Numbered from the stretch's first letter, positions 1-12,521 are shown. The stretch is 64,000 bases of DNA from Toxotes chatareus (GCA_016801885.1 CM028889.1:7295501-7359500); one strand, 5' to 3'. The notes: generated from the sequence alone by a model not told the origin. A program made the numbers and translations.

Positions 1-190
1 TTCTCTATAGGCACTGGTAACATTAAAGAATAAAAATCTAGTGTGGTAATCAAGACTACGTGGAATGAAAAGTGCCTTATACATTCACAGGTAATTTTAG
101 AGCTAATTATTGTCGACTCTAACAGATGGTGCAATAGAGTAGAAGCTGATTAAGAAAATCTCCTGGCAAACTTCCTGCATTGTTTTATTA

Positions 191-206
191 TTTTTTTTTT
201 TTTTTT
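191..206. repeat. Homopolymer T16
   Basis: Sixteen T residues in a row following TGTTTTATTA. It could be an old poly(A) tail read on the other strand, but nothing next to it identifies an inserted element. Confidence 0.8.
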
Positions 207-583
207 AAATTACTGGATATCTCAGCCACCCAAGTTTTGTGGATATTCATTCACTTTGCGATAATAACCACTGAATGATAAAGCCATTAAAATAGATGGA
301 GTACACAAAATTGAAACACAGTGCAACTCTCTGGTAAACATCGAATGGTGAAAAAATATTCAGGGTATGAATGCTTCGGTGCTGAATACTTGCTCAGGGT
401 TTACCTCAGTCTGTGGTGGATACAAAGGAATGTGTATATATAGCAGAGAATTAATAGTCTGTCTTTTTCTGCATTAACAAAAAACAATTCTTCCTTTAGC
501 TTTATCGCGCATGATGAAAGACCATTGAACATACAGTTCCTTTGTGTTAGCGGTTCATTTATTTTTTTAGTACACGGGCAACT

Positions 584-618
<35 letters not shown>
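584..618. repeat. Compound (TA)n-(GA)n microsatellite
   Basis: About eleven TA units run directly into about seven AG units. The same TA-then-GA order is seen in the larger repeat near 48.5 kb. Confidence 0.9.
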
Positions 619-1753
619 CACTGAATATATATGGAAATATTTCACAGATATTTGACCTCAGATGCCTGTGAGTCTGTGTGTCACTGAAACTTGTGCAGTC
701 ACAATGAACAGCAAAAACATATTTCAGCAAATACACTGGGACAGTGTTCTTTTATGTTATATTACACTACTACACTACTTATTGTAGTTGTGTGTGCTTG
801 CTATTTTTTAAATTCAATGGATGGTTAAAATGAACATTCTGAGAACATTCAACTTCATTTTTAAGCGTTTTCTACAATTGTATTAAAACCAGTTACAAAA
901 CACTTTTCATTTCCAGTGCTGTACCCATGTGGCCCTATGTGTTGTAGATGTGTTGTCAAATGGGACAAATAGGACTAATGACAAAAATAAGACCCAGGCT
1001 GTACAACAATGCTGCTTTCTTTTTTAATAATCAGTTGCTCAGGTTGTGTAACCCTGATGCTGTGATGAAATCTTTCAAGAGCAGTAGAAGCTACTTTTTA
1101 ATTACTTAATTCAATACACCCCCATGCCCACTTTTTGTTGTCACGTCTTCAGCCTCTCTGATGACACTGAAAATGCCCTTAAGACATAATGGAGTGTGGT
1201 ATTAAAGAGGTGTAAAATGCTCCATTAATGGAAACCAAAGATGGTTTGTCTCCTTCTTTCAAACGTTACACCGTCAGTTGCACCAGTGTAACTTTTAAAA
1301 AAAGAAAAAGAAAAGAACTTCAAATTTCTTGTTCCTGACATGATGTATTAGAACAATGTTTTTTTTTCTCTGTTCTGCTTTTGAATACTTAAGTCTGCCT
1401 TTCAGAACATACTGAATGTTGCTCTCTCTTCAAACTAACAAAAATGAGTGCTGTTTCCATCAACTCGATACATAGAGGAATCCAAGCACTAAAAGAACAT
1501 CTGTTGATGCTGTGTGACTGCTTATTCATGTCACAGTCCTCTCTGCACTGAAAGTCCCAAAATACATCAGAAGCTCTCAGAGGCCCAGATCAATCAGGCC
1601 CACCAAAGTGCCCAAATGTCTGACACATCCCCATCCAGTCCTGCTTCTCTAACTGTGCTCCATCCAAGTGGCATGTAAATGTTTAAAGCCCTCACATCTT
1701 AAATGTCTGCAGCACTTCCTACTTTATGATCTGAGGATGTTGTTAAACGTCTC

Positions 1754-1768
1754 AATTAGCTGCTAATT
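1754..1768. promoter_or_regulatory. Candidate homeodomain palindrome AATTAGC-T-GCTAATT
   Basis: Two 7-bp arms, AATTAGC and GCTAATT, are perfect inverted copies with one base between them. Each carries a TAATT core of the kind bound by Antennapedia/paired-class homeodomains. The flanks (1690-1800) are non-repetitive. Function is inference: short AT-rich palindromes also arise by chance. Confidence 0.25.
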
Positions 1769-4700
1769 AAGACTCCTCTTAAGCAGCTCAGACAGGATGG
1801 AAGAAGTAGGTCAACCAAAAAGCCTTACAGCCTGGTCGGACGCAGTGGATGCATCAGTGAATCTGAAATGTTTAGATTACAGAACCATTTAATTCTGAGA
1901 GACAGTAACCTCATGGGTTGTATCACTTAACTGAAGTCATATTAGAAGATATAGTTTCAGTTAAATGAAAATTTGCTTAAAGAAAAGATGTGAAGGAGTG
2001 GATCCCCAACACATTAAGAAATGCTTCACCATGGCCACACTGACTATGCTATGCCTTTTGTAGAAGAGGGCTGCCAGTAGTAACCCCACAAACGGGCTGG
2101 ATGTTTCTTCAAGGTGCAGTGACCTTGGGAGTTGTACAACCAGAAGTATCCACAATGACTCCTCCCTCTTCACAACTATATATCACCTTAGTGATCGCTG
2201 TCTAGAATTTCCATGTTATACTGCTGAATTCAACACGATCATGATTAACATTATTTAAGAGCCCATCAGAAGACATGAGACTGATGGAACTTATCATCCA
2301 TTAATTGTTAAAAAAAACATTTAAAACCACACTTAAATACGTTTATTTAAAAAAATAGTCTTTACATTCTTATTCAATTGTCAATGGAAGATTGGTTTTC
2401 CTATTTTTTTTGTTTCTCATGAAAATTTTAAATAGTCACAGTATTCAAACAACAAAAATATTGTACATCTGAAAAATACTTTTAGAAGTTCTTTTGTTTT
2501 ACAATGAAAACCCACATCCAATCATGCAGCTTCAACCAGCATGTCCTCAAATCTAAACGAGAACACCATAACACAAATCTTTTGTCTTTCCTACAACTGG
2601 TTTCCATATTGTCTGTCTCTTGTGCATTTTGATTGCTGAAAAAGAACAAAATTTGAATTTCCCCCTGAGCAACAGTGCGGCAAGAATCCACAGTTACAAG
2701 CCGTGTCTTTATGAGGAAAGTGGGATTTCAGTAATGGCTATATCTGTACTGTCAGCCTTTGTATCAAAAATGAAAAAGCATCAATAATCATGTTTCTATT
2801 TTTGTGGCATGTGTTGAGGGGGAGGGGGGGGGGCTTTTTGTTTGTGTTGACTCTCTTCTTGGAAAAGACCCAAGAGAGAGCTGTAGGGTATGCTGCAGTC
2901 TGCAGCTGCACATTTCAGATCATATAAAGTGACAGGCTAAACATCTTGCAGCAGTCTGCACACCAATATGCACAGCCTCAGATAACTGTGTCTTAAGTGA
3001 AATGCCAAAATGTTACGGAAAGATGCATTGGAGGTCACGGCAAAGTGGTGGCCTCTTTTTTTTCCAGAGTGGAATGTATATATCATGTTGTGATATGTGT
3101 TCTGATTCTCATAAATCATTCCCGACAACATTATTCTCCTTGGAGACTGGCAGTGGGTGATTCTCTTTCGCACCCACGCACCCACACACACAAACACACA
3201 TACAGCTGAAAGCGGAACTGAAAGGTGGTTGGTTTTAACGCTCAAATTTGCTTCAAGATGTGGTGATAGTCAAATATCATGGGGATTAGTTGGATTCTAG
3301 ATTTAAGCACAATATGTGTGTTAGAGCCACAGCTGAAAGGCAGCTTGGAATATAGAAAATTCTAGATATTTTTTTCAAATAACATCATGTTCTGAACCTT
3401 TTTTTTTTCAGTATCATTGATTTATCTCATGCTTTTGTTTTATTGTTTGGATATTTGCCAAAGAGCTATAAACAATAACATTACCCCTGAATCTACTATG
3501 CCATGATTGTCTGTCTCAGACAATTGAAAATGCATTGAACATTGTGCTTAGAAGAGCATGAGGCAAGAAAAAAAAAATAAAAGGAGCCCCATGCCACATC
3601 CTTTGTCTGGATAAATTGACGCAGCTGGAAAAAGACAGTGGGTTTAACTGAGAGTCCTGTTTGTGCTTCGCAGGTGGTGTTTGTGTGTGTGTAGGTGAAA
3701 CAGAGTGGGAGGGACAGAGTAACAGCAACAGGGTTTCTGTTGGTGTCAATGCATTCAGTGTACTGTGCTGCACGTGCCCTGCTAAAAACATCTCGTCCCA
3801 AATTTGCTTTTTTTTTTAATTTTTTCTCCAACTTTATGTCTGAGATCTGAAGATGCAGCAGGACTCAGAGAGGGATAGGGTTATAGAGGTTATATTAAAA
3901 TTTCAATTTTTTTTAAAAGAAGAAAAAAGAAACAAACATTAAAACCATTACCCAACATGCAATTTGCACGTTATGTGTCCATTTGATTTTACCAAGCTCT
4001 TGGATAAACTTGACCTGATGTCCTTTCTGTAGCTGTGTGCCCACACAGTTTCCCTGTAACTGAAGCAACGGCCAAAAGTAACCAAAAATTTTAAAACATC
4101 ATCGTATATCAACGTTTTATAAAGTATAAATACAACTTTTAGTCAAATAAGTACAGTTTAAGTGCTTTCAGTCCAACTACAATGTACAAAAAGTATTTGT
4201 AGTACAGTATTCTATAATTCTTTTAATTTTTTTCCCTTGCCTCTGTGACCAATCAAATCAGTTTTTGATGTTTCCTTTTAAAGCAAGAGGCTGAAAATAG
4301 GACATGGCGATCGAGGTGAGGCCACCACCTTTCATTTGTTTTCTACAACTCATGACAAATCATTCAGGTAGACCATGACAGGATTGCTGGCAGCAAAGGG
4401 CAGGCATTAAATTTAAAAATTAGTGAACTTTGATCCACAGGTTGACAAAAGTCACTGTGTAGCAACTAATCACATCTGACATCTGCTTTTTTTTCTTTTT
4501 TCCCATCTTCCTCAGGTCCTTTTTGAGCAGAGGATGCTGATAGGTTTTTACAGGCCTCATGAACACCCCAGCGTAATTATGTGATCAGTTATTACAACAT
4601 AATTAAAAATGTAAAAAAAATAAATAAAAAAATAAATGCAAATAACATAAAATACTTTATAGTTAATTATGTTCATTTTAAAACATTTCCAAAACAGCTT

Positions 4701-4907
4701 CTTTTTTTCAGAAATGGCTATTAGAACATGCATAACTGAAAAAAAGAACAATAAATAAACAAAATAAATAAATGAATAAAAATAAAAATAAAACTTTGAT
4801 GACTTTTTTAATGAAGAATGTGAATAAAGATCAGAACATTTAATTAATTCACAAAATATATGCATGTACACTTGCCAACACATAACACTTTGGCTAAAAC
4901 GATGTTG

Positions 4908-5820
4908 TTTACAGACTACAGCTCAGCTTTCAACTCTTTAGTGCCATCCATCCTTATGTCAGAGCTGAGAGATTGGCCTGTGGTTGTATGTTTGACCTCC
5001 TGTCCAACAGGCCCAAGACGGTGAGGACTGGCAATGGAACATCATCCTCACTGAGCATCAGCACTGGTTCCCTGCTGGGCTGCTGCCTTAGTCCCCTGCT
5101 GCACAGCCTGTATACCTATGACTGTGTAGCAGTGTTTTGAAGTTTGCAGATGATGTGACCATGATGGGTCTCATCTTGGGTGGTGATGAGTCATCATTCA
5201 GGAGAGAGGTGGCCGACCTGACCACATGGGACCAGACCAGTCACCTTTCTCTCAACATTGATAAGAAAAAGGAAATAAACGTCCACCTCCAAAAGAGATA
5301 CTCACCTCCCGCTGGACATGTTGTGCTCACCTGCTGAGACAGTGAAGCAGCTTCAGGTTCTCAGGTGTCCCACTCACCCACTCCGTCTCCTGGTCCCTCA
5401 AATCCAGCTGCATCCTCAAGAAAGCTCGGCAAAAACTGTCCCTTTTCAGGGCCTTTGGGGTGGGAACTAAGATCTGGTGACTGCCATGGACAACAATCTG
5501 CTGCAAAGGACTTTCCGTTCTGCCCCTAAGATTACTAGTGCAGAACTCCCCTCCCTTCAGGACATTTATTCCACCTGCTGCCTGAAGAGGGCTAAGCCAA
5601 TCATCAGAGAAACCCAGCTAATACCCTTTTCTCACTGCTGGTGTCTGGTAGACACAACAGGAGCGTTCTCCACCCCTACCACCCGTTTCAGAATGTTTGT
5701 TTGTTTTGTTTTGTGTTTTTTTGTCACAAGCCATCAGGGCACTGAACAGCAAGTGATTAATAATCACCCTGTGACCCTCAAAGGATAAATGGTGTAGCTA
5801 ATGGATGGATGGATGGATGA
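4908..5820 (+). mobile_element. L2-clade LINE, 5'-truncated reverse transcriptase relic with 3' tail
   Basis: This is the 3' part of a non-LTR retrotransposon. Motif A of the reverse transcriptase reads DYSSAFN (4914-4934). Motif B reads TGSLLGCCLSPLLHS from 5063 in another frame. Motif C reads KFADD, with FADD at 5143-5154 in the third frame, followed by the thumb-like SLNIDKKKEINVHLQKR. A later block (from 5477) reads QRTFRSAPKITSAELPSLQD and ends near TTRFRM, the usual C-terminus of fish L2 elements. The copy ends in ATGG repeats at 5801-5820, as L2/CR1-type elements often do. At least two frameshifts and several stops break the frame, so it is dead. The 5' half (ORF1, endonuclease, RT fingers) is missing, the usual result of incomplete target-primed reverse transcription. 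L2 rather than another CR1-group clade is a judgement from remembered peptides. Confidence 0.85.
5801..5820. repeat. (ATGG)n 3' tail of the LINE
   Basis: About five GGAT/ATGG units directly follow the decayed LINE C-terminus. Short tandem tails mark the 3' end of CR1/L2-type LINEs and fix the orientation of the insertion as plus. Confidence 0.8.
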
Positions 5821-8048
5821 TTCACTGTCAGAGCTGCTGGACTTGCACTCTCCACTGAACTTTTACTCTCCAAGCTCATTTGCACGAGTCACATTTTGCA
5901 CATTTTCAGTGGTGAAATTGCTCTTCATTATAGTACCTGCACATAAATTATGCGCTTTATTGTTACATTAAGATTATTACTGGTTTTTAAAAGCATACAC
6001 ATACACACACACTGTGCTTGAAAATTAATGGGCCTTCTCAATATGGTTTCCTTCCAGAATTTAGATAAAAGCTAAATTGTTCATTACAATATCCACACAA
6101 AATGCAGGTAAAAAGACTGAATAAGATTTGTTTATGAGAGGTGAAGGGACATCCACCAAAATACCACAGTGCAGACTGCAATAATGCTGCACTTCGTTGA
6201 GCAAGTGGGCGACACGAGCATAAACCGTGCTAATCCTTGATCCAGTCCTTCACTGCACTTGTTTCTTCCTGACACACCTTCCACCTCACCTTCCTCCCAG
6301 CCAGTGCCACAGTAAGTACCAAACTGGCACCTGTGAGAGAAACTAAAAGAACAAAAACAATAATTCACCATATGCCACCATAAGACAGTGATTCTCCTGT
6401 CAAAATGTAGAATCTGTCCAATTATGCATCTGCGTCTACTTCTTTTTAATAACATCATAATTAAGTCAAACAAACACCAGTTATGGTGGGACTGCTGAGC
6501 CAGACATGGCAGTTGTGCCGAGTGTAGCTGTGAAGTCCCCCTGTTGTGTGATTTGGCCCAGGTAATTTACCGCACATGAGCAAAACCACTATGGGCCAGC
6601 GTGTGGCTTTCTGTGGGCTTGCAGCTTGCCTAAAAGCAGGCAACCCACAGATAAGCCATACAGGGCCAGAGTTGTTGGCTCATAAAAGGGAAAATAACTG
6701 ATGGGGCAGAGGGCACAATTCCAACTCCTACATTGCTTTAGCAGTAAAATATCAAGTAGTACTACAAGTAGTACAAGTAGTAGTAGGATTCACTTTTTGT
6801 TATTATCTATACTCTGATCAGGGAATTTCTCATAGATTAATTTAACATTAAAAACTGCAAAACAATATAACAATATATTTTCAAATACTTTATTTTGTAA
6901 TAATTTCCTAAAACATAAAATTTGGGTGATTTCCTTTTCTTATATGTCACTGAGCTCCAGGAAACTGGTGGAAATGATCTGGTCATTGTTTCCAGCAGGA
7001 AAAATACTCTCCCAGCTGAGCACAGAATAGGTCAGAGCCCTGAGAGAGAGATTGGATCTAAATTGCTCCAATCTTGGCGTTAGATAACAGCCGAGGCTCC
7101 CCCACTGCTGCTGTGCTGCTCCGCTCCACATCTCCACACAATCACAGGAACAGTAATGAGAGAGCCACAGGTTCGCTCTTCATTATTTAGGCTTTTAAAA
7201 TGTTGCCCTTTGGCATGCCTTCTACCAGAACAGTCACCCTCCAAAACAGCAGCAGGGCCCTCCAGAGCCTCTTAATCAGCCGTGGGTGTTGCTGAGGTTA
7301 ATCTGTATTGTTCATGGAGATGTGAGAAGAGGGGGGTGGGTCTCTTCTGATCCCCCCCATGTGCTGATAGCTGCTTCCTAACAGGCAACAAACATCCCAT
7401 GGCACGTCTTGTTTATGTAGCCCTGCCGTGGGACTCTGTTTGTTGTGCTTGTGTCATGGACACAGAGATAACCTCACTCCAAAGAGGAGTTTAATTGCTT
7501 GCCCCTGTGTTGGCAGGATCTGAAGAGAGAAGGAGGAGGAAAGAGATGTGCAGGCTCTCTCACGAGGCAAACTCCATCTGAAAGCACACTAATATGACTG
7601 AAATGCAACAAATAACTAAATATGTACTAGAGTTATTTTTGAGTAAAAGTAATATTAACTGATTTCAATATGAGCAAGATGATGGTGGAGGATGTAATGT
7701 TTAACAGTTCCTCCTTTGGACCTACTAATTTCACTGCCAGGGCAGTTTTCTAAAAGCTTTAAAAGCTCTGTAGAAAGTTTGACATGATTTTTTTTATTCC
7801 AAATTTCCTAATAGTTCATAATATGCTTATGTCATTTTATTGTGCATGGCTATTATGAATATGATATGGTAGTTTGATAGGAGTCAGTCAGTCAAATGTC
7901 TAGAATGTCACGTCAAATGCTCTGTCACACAAAACCTTAATTTCATCTGTAAGCAAGTTATCAACAGTGTTTAAAAAACTTTAACTCAGTTCAAATTCCC
8001 AGACAGAACACCATAAAAGGATCCCACTATATGACACTTGTTGCTTTT

Positions 8049-8071
8049 GTGTGTGTGTGTGTGTGTGTGTT
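8049..8071. repeat. (GT)n microsatellite
   Basis: About eleven uninterrupted GT units. The long V-C peptide in this frame is a product of the repeat, not a gene. Confidence 0.9.
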
Positions 8072-8489
8072 TTCAGTTAATGAAAGTTCAGTTACAGAGC
8101 TTCCATTTTTTGAATGTCCTTTCAGCTACTGCTCAGATTTTCTTTAATTATAATTCTCATGTTGCAACTAGAGAAGTAAAATGCCTCATTTATTGTGTGG
8201 TACATGATTTGAGGCTTTGGAACAAAATGTTTAATGAACTGTGCAGGATGAGTCACTGCTCTGTTATTGTTTGGCACTCGAGTTCAGAAAAGTTCAGCCA
8301 TGGTAAAAAGGCAAGAATGTCGTTTATTTTGCCATAAGATGGAAATGTAAATTATTGAAATCACTGTATTAGGAATAAAGGTGGAATATACACAGAAGAT
8401 TCACATTTAATCAAGAAGATTTTTTTTTCTTTTAATAATAATTAACTTAGATGCATTTGTGAAACATGTTCTTCAGTGCAAGTTCACTA

Positions 8490-8780
8490 TGAGCTCATTT
8501 GTTGAATGTCATTAGCTTATTTTCTTCACCTCCCCATGCAAATAGAGCGCATTAATCATGGGCTGTATTTGCATAAAGGGACAACCAAGTGCAGACTGTT
8601 GCCTGTAATAGGTAACATAGAATATGATGTGTTTGAAGATCTCACTGGAACTCTTTAAGCCTCTTTTAATCAGTGATTAAATTGATCAAGTGTCAGACAT
8701 TTACAGTGGGCCTCGACGACTCCCTGAGGAAGTGTTTCTTGGAGATCAAAGCAACAAAGGTGTTGTATTCTGACAAATGT
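8490..8780. promoter_or_regulatory. Candidate enhancer-like block with inverted octamer pair
   Basis: ATGCAAAT at 8536-8543 and its exact reverse complement ATTTGCAT at 8567-8574 form an inverted pair 23 bp apart, with ATTAATCATGG between them. The octamer is the classical POU-domain (Oct) site and ATTA is a homeodomain core. The surrounding 250 bp are free of simple repeats and of any repeat I recognise. What is seen is the motif pair; that the block is conserved or active is inference. Alignment to other fish genomes would decide. Confidence 0.3.
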
Positions 8781-9149
8781 GTTTGGCTGTAATGTGATAC
8801 TTTCTAGATACCCATTAAAGTATAGCTTGATGAACCTGAGCGCATACTGTTATTAACATAATTAGTAGATTGAAAAAGGTAATCTGTTTTATATCTGTTT
8901 CAATATAGTCATTCCCATTATGATATAATGACCAATTAAAGCCATTTCTTCTTGAGTGAGTAGAATTCATCCAATGGGACTCCTCAAGGACAGATAGCAG
9001 GAGAATAGATTTGTCTTCAAGTCTCTTTAATTGCAGTTAACACGTTGCCTTTGATTACATCACTAGATTTGGTCCATTTGCTCCTCTGTTGAGTCTAATA
9101 TAGTTTAATTCCCAATGTGAAATGTGAAAATCATGGAGGAATTCCAAGA

Positions 9150-9790
9150 ACCAGGAAAAGGAGGGCATGAAGAACCAGATCAAAGTAAGAATCACACACC
9201 CAAGGTGAGCTGAAGGGATCAGAAAATGCAGAGGCTGCGGGAAGAAAGCAAGGCTGAACTTCTTCCAGGACCCCTTCAAGTATCCTTGAGGCCTCCTGGA
9301 GGAAAAGACTGGGACACTGCAGACCACAGGGGAAAACATCAAATACAGCTCAGTGACAGCCAAAAGGAGAGCTCCCTCAGATCACCAGGGCATGTACCTT
9401 GCCCACCCATGCCCTGCTTGAAGTTTGACACCACCAAACTGTCTGAAGTCAAACTGGTGGTGGAGTAAGTGAGAGCTACAACATCGCCTGGACCAAACAG
9501 CATATCCTATTAAGTATACAAGAACTGCCCCAGGTCCACAAAGCTTTTATGGAAGCTGATGGCCATTGCCTTCAACACCCAATCAGCGGCACCTGGACAG
9601 CAGCAAGGGAGCTATACAACCTGGGAGGCTGTGATCAACAGGATCATTACATGGATATATCTGGCCTTGCAGCCAATGCAATGGGACCAATTGAGGTGCA
9701 TCAGGCAGAAATGCCCAGCAGGTGGACACACCTGTGCTCACATCATGGTATATTCTGAGCATTTTTCCAGTATGTCTCTTTAGAATCTCA
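9150..9790 (+). mobile_element. Decayed LINE pol fragment (R2-like/teleost type) with internal deletion
   Basis: Several peptide blocks match, from memory, the pol protein of an abundant teleost non-LTR element often labelled R2-type in gene annotation. KKARLNFFQDPFKYP lies just upstream of a stop at 9287-9289 and GLLEEKTGTLQT follows it. KLSEVKLVVE lies near 9437-9465 in another frame. SPGPN is at 9484-9498 and VYKNCPRSTKLLWKLM at 9514-9561, the usual start of the RT domain. About ten codons later the same open frame reads QGSYTTWEAVINRIITW (9604-9654), a block that in the intact element lies near the C-terminus. The core RT motifs, including the catalytic YMDD/FADD-type box, are absent, so most of the RT domain is deleted with the reading frame kept across the join. 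Stops at 9287, 9466 and 9511 show it is dead. The clade name is uncertain. Confidence 0.6.
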
Positions 9791-11070
9791 TGCTGTAAGC
9801 CATGGATATTCCAGGGGTTAAAGTGCCTCGCACAGCTCAAATTAAACCACAATGTACAGAACATGTCTGTGTGTGATGCTTGTGGATGTAAATTGTTTTA
9901 GACAGCAAAGTAGGACAAATGTGTAAAAAAAAAAGAAAGAAATGTAAGGAAAGAGGAGAAAGTGATTACAAGAGGTTTAGTGGAAGTTTTTGAGAATGAG
10001 TTTTGAACTTTAAATGTTCAGGCAATTGGAGGACAGGGGGTTGCTCCAAAATCTTTCACTGTTGGGGTCCTTTTCAACCATAAAGTCATCCATCATTTTC
10101 ACCTTTATTACGCTAAAATGTCAAAATCTAAAGACTCTTCAGTATAGGCTAAAGTCAAGGTGAACATGACCTTGAGTCATAATGAACCAAGTTTAATAGC
10201 TGCCACTGCAGCTGCACAGATGTGTAGCTATTCCCAAGCCTCCTAAAGGACCTGAGTGTCTGAAACATAAATTTAAAGTTACAATCATTAAGATTTTCAT
10301 GAAATCAAACCCCATTTTTGATAATACCTATGATCCACCCTTTTCTGTAATAGTCATTCAATGCTTTTACATTCAATACTTACTCCTCTGTATAGTAATG
10401 TTCATCTTTAATGTTGGGGTCTGCTATTCCCACAGTGCATTCAAACTGTCCACCTACACATGAGTGATTCAGGAAATGATGCATGCCTGTTATAATTATA
10501 GCTGATAGACCTAATTGTAATTTTACCATTTGCCCTCCTACAGCCACATCAGAGCTGTATTGAGTTACTGCTAAAAACAAAACCATTGTGACATTTATTG
10601 TGAAATGTTTTTCTTTGAAGAAATTGCACTGAAAATATTTGACCCTTACTTCTGTGTAAAGTCTTCCAGCTTATAGTTACATAGTAAATTAAATTGAATT
10701 TCAAGCCCATCTTTCAACCACTAGATCAACCATAGAAATGTAATTATTGCTATTCAGTGTTGCCAGTAAAAATTCAAAATCAATGCATTCTCTGACTGAC
10801 AAACCTTCCTTGTGGATTAAAAGTCTGTGAGATTGTCTTGATCCGTCTCACTTAGCTTGTAAATGATGTAAAGGTGGTGAGGTAAACACATGAACTCAAT
10901 GATGCCTGAAAGAATTCATTCATTTATTTATTTTTTTCAGTTTAGTCCATTGCCACCTGGGAAAATTATATGCTTGTGAGGAAGAGATTTAAGCACCAGT
11001 GAGTGGAAGTAGTGGCTTTTACTGAGTTACCTCTTACCACCTGAGTGGTCCAAAGCAGCTCTAGTAAATG

Positions 11071-11101
<31 letters not shown>

Positions 11102-11640
11102 CATCTCCTAAACGCACTACAGAAACTCAATAAATCTCAGAAACATGCTGATCTGATTTGCCATCCCAATGCTCCTGTGTGCAGTGTGGTGCTGTCCAAT
11201 TGAAACTGCCATAACGGAAGTCTCTGAAACAATTTTGGCTGAATGGCTCACTCCATACCTATTTAATTGAAAAAAAAAAAAAAAGAACTCTATTAATAGT
11301 CAGTGGGATATACAAAATAGTCATACCAATCACGAGCAATCTGGTTTGCCCAGATTGGTGGCAGTAATACCCAAATAGCATTGCTGTTTTGTTGCCGATT
11401 GTATGTCACAACTGTGTTTAGCACATAATCAATGGTCCATGGTCCAATACCTGCATCATTGACTTTTTAATTTTGTAATCCTTGATTTAGTTGTTTTGAG
11501 CACTGATGAGAATAATTGTACTCCTTCATTTGAAAAGGCTAAGCGATTTTAATGTAGCATTCACAATGAAAACCAATGGTATCTGCATACTTTTTACAGA
11601 AATACCATTTTATGTTGTCAACATTGTGGAAACATGCATG
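9791..11640. other. Non-coding stretch, no gene recognised
   Basis: I see no gene. Two long A runs (11071-11098 and 11270-11284) are present. No recognisable element abuts the A28 run, although an old retroposed sequence is possible. The sequence from 9800 to 9900 may be the last remains of the LINE above. Confidence 0.55.
11071..11098. repeat. Homopolymer A28
   Basis: Twenty-eight A residues after CTAGTAAATG. It is the longest homopolymer in the window. It may be the tail of a retroposed copy inserted on the plus strand, but I recognise no body upstream and no target-site duplication. Confidence 0.85.
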
Positions 11641-11660
11641 TAAAATTCCTTTTTGAGTTT

Positions 11661-12521
11661 TCATGAATGTCTCTGGATGAGGCAGAGGCGGCTGGATGTC
11701 AGCTTGCATTTTTTGCACTCATTGCACAATGGAAATATAGCATGGTTGCAGGACAATGAGGTCTTGCTGAATTGTGTTTCAAAACATATTCGGGCATGTA
11801 TCTTATCCCTATTGAACGTCCTCTCAGCATCAATGGTTAGACTTGTTAGTCTTGTTGTCTGGCATGATTTGCTATTCCTACTTTCCCTGTATATCAAAGT
11901 GCTCCTTTTCTTTCAGTTTGACTTAGCAGACTCATCCTTAAGGATGTCAAGTATTGATCTGTTGTCTGATCTTTCATGGAGTGCACTCAATTCCAGACTG
12001 ATAGACTCCTGTTGTATTCCCAGGGAGCAAACCAACTAACAGAAAAGGAACAGGAGATGTTTGAGAAAAAGATCTGTACTGCTAGGGTGGGTAATAGTTT
12101 GATTAACTTATTTCTTTCTGTGCCTAAACTAATTACTGACCTCCACATCAGATTGCTTTCAGTCCAGTACACCATGTCTTAAAAATGTAGTTTTTGGGAT
12201 TGTGCTTCATCTTTTGTGAGGCCCAAGCCAATAGCTTGAGTGAAGCTTCTGGAGGATCAATTGCACATAAATTATTGTAGATATGTTGCATGGAGAGTTT
12301 ACCACAATTGCCACTGCATGACATAGATCCCACACAGTTGCAGTTAGAGAGTGCGTGGAGCTTTTTGAATTGTATAAATGGAATGAATGTGAAGAGCCCT
12401 TGACTGCTTTGACATACTGATGTAATAAAGGATCCAGTGCAGTGATTATAACCCCGTCAGGAAAAGCTTTATATGGATTTCTAATGCAAGAAGTGTAATT
12501 TTTCAGCTTTTGATGATTCAT
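11661..12521 (-). pseudogene. Possible decayed transposon ORF (chain of minus-strand frames)
   Basis: Four open frames overlap end to end on the minus strand (12521-12207, 12333-12148, 12175-11987, 11897-11661), as expected of one coding sequence broken by frameshifts. The first includes DPLLHQYVKAVKGSSHSFHL. The last includes LTSLTIDAERTFNRDKI, which faintly recalls the AER-F block near the C-terminus of hAT transposases, or alternatively the DAEKAFDRVEW block of L1 reverse transcriptases. Neither match extends far enough to name the family. The plus strand also has a 128-aa frame at 11653-12039, so chance openness is a real alternative. No terminal repeats were found. Confidence 0.25.

Larger units (their letters stand above)
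1..4900. other. Non-coding stretch, no gene recognised
   Basis: I see no supported gene. Open frames on both strands are short and give low-complexity or cysteine/histidine-rich peptides typical of chance frames. The stretch holds a 16-nt T run at 191-206, a TA/GA compound microsatellite near 584-618, a G-rich run near 2817-2833, short CA repeats near 3180-3205, a homeodomain-type palindrome at 1754-1768, and a very AT-rich block at about 4600-4860 made of runs such as AAATAAATAAA. Confidence 0.6.
5821..9140. other. Non-coding stretch, no gene recognised
   Basis: No gene is supported. Minus-strand frames at 6132-6473 and 6940-7137 give unrecognised peptides. The stretch has short AGT/TAC-type trinucleotide runs near 6760-6785, a (TG)n microsatellite near 8049-8071, and a motif-rich candidate regulatory block at about 8490-8780. 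Confidence 0.55.

Noticed and set aside
2817..2833. G-rich run as a G-quadruplex
   Set aside because: One nearly continuous G run without four separated G tracts; intramolecular quadruplex is not clearly supported.
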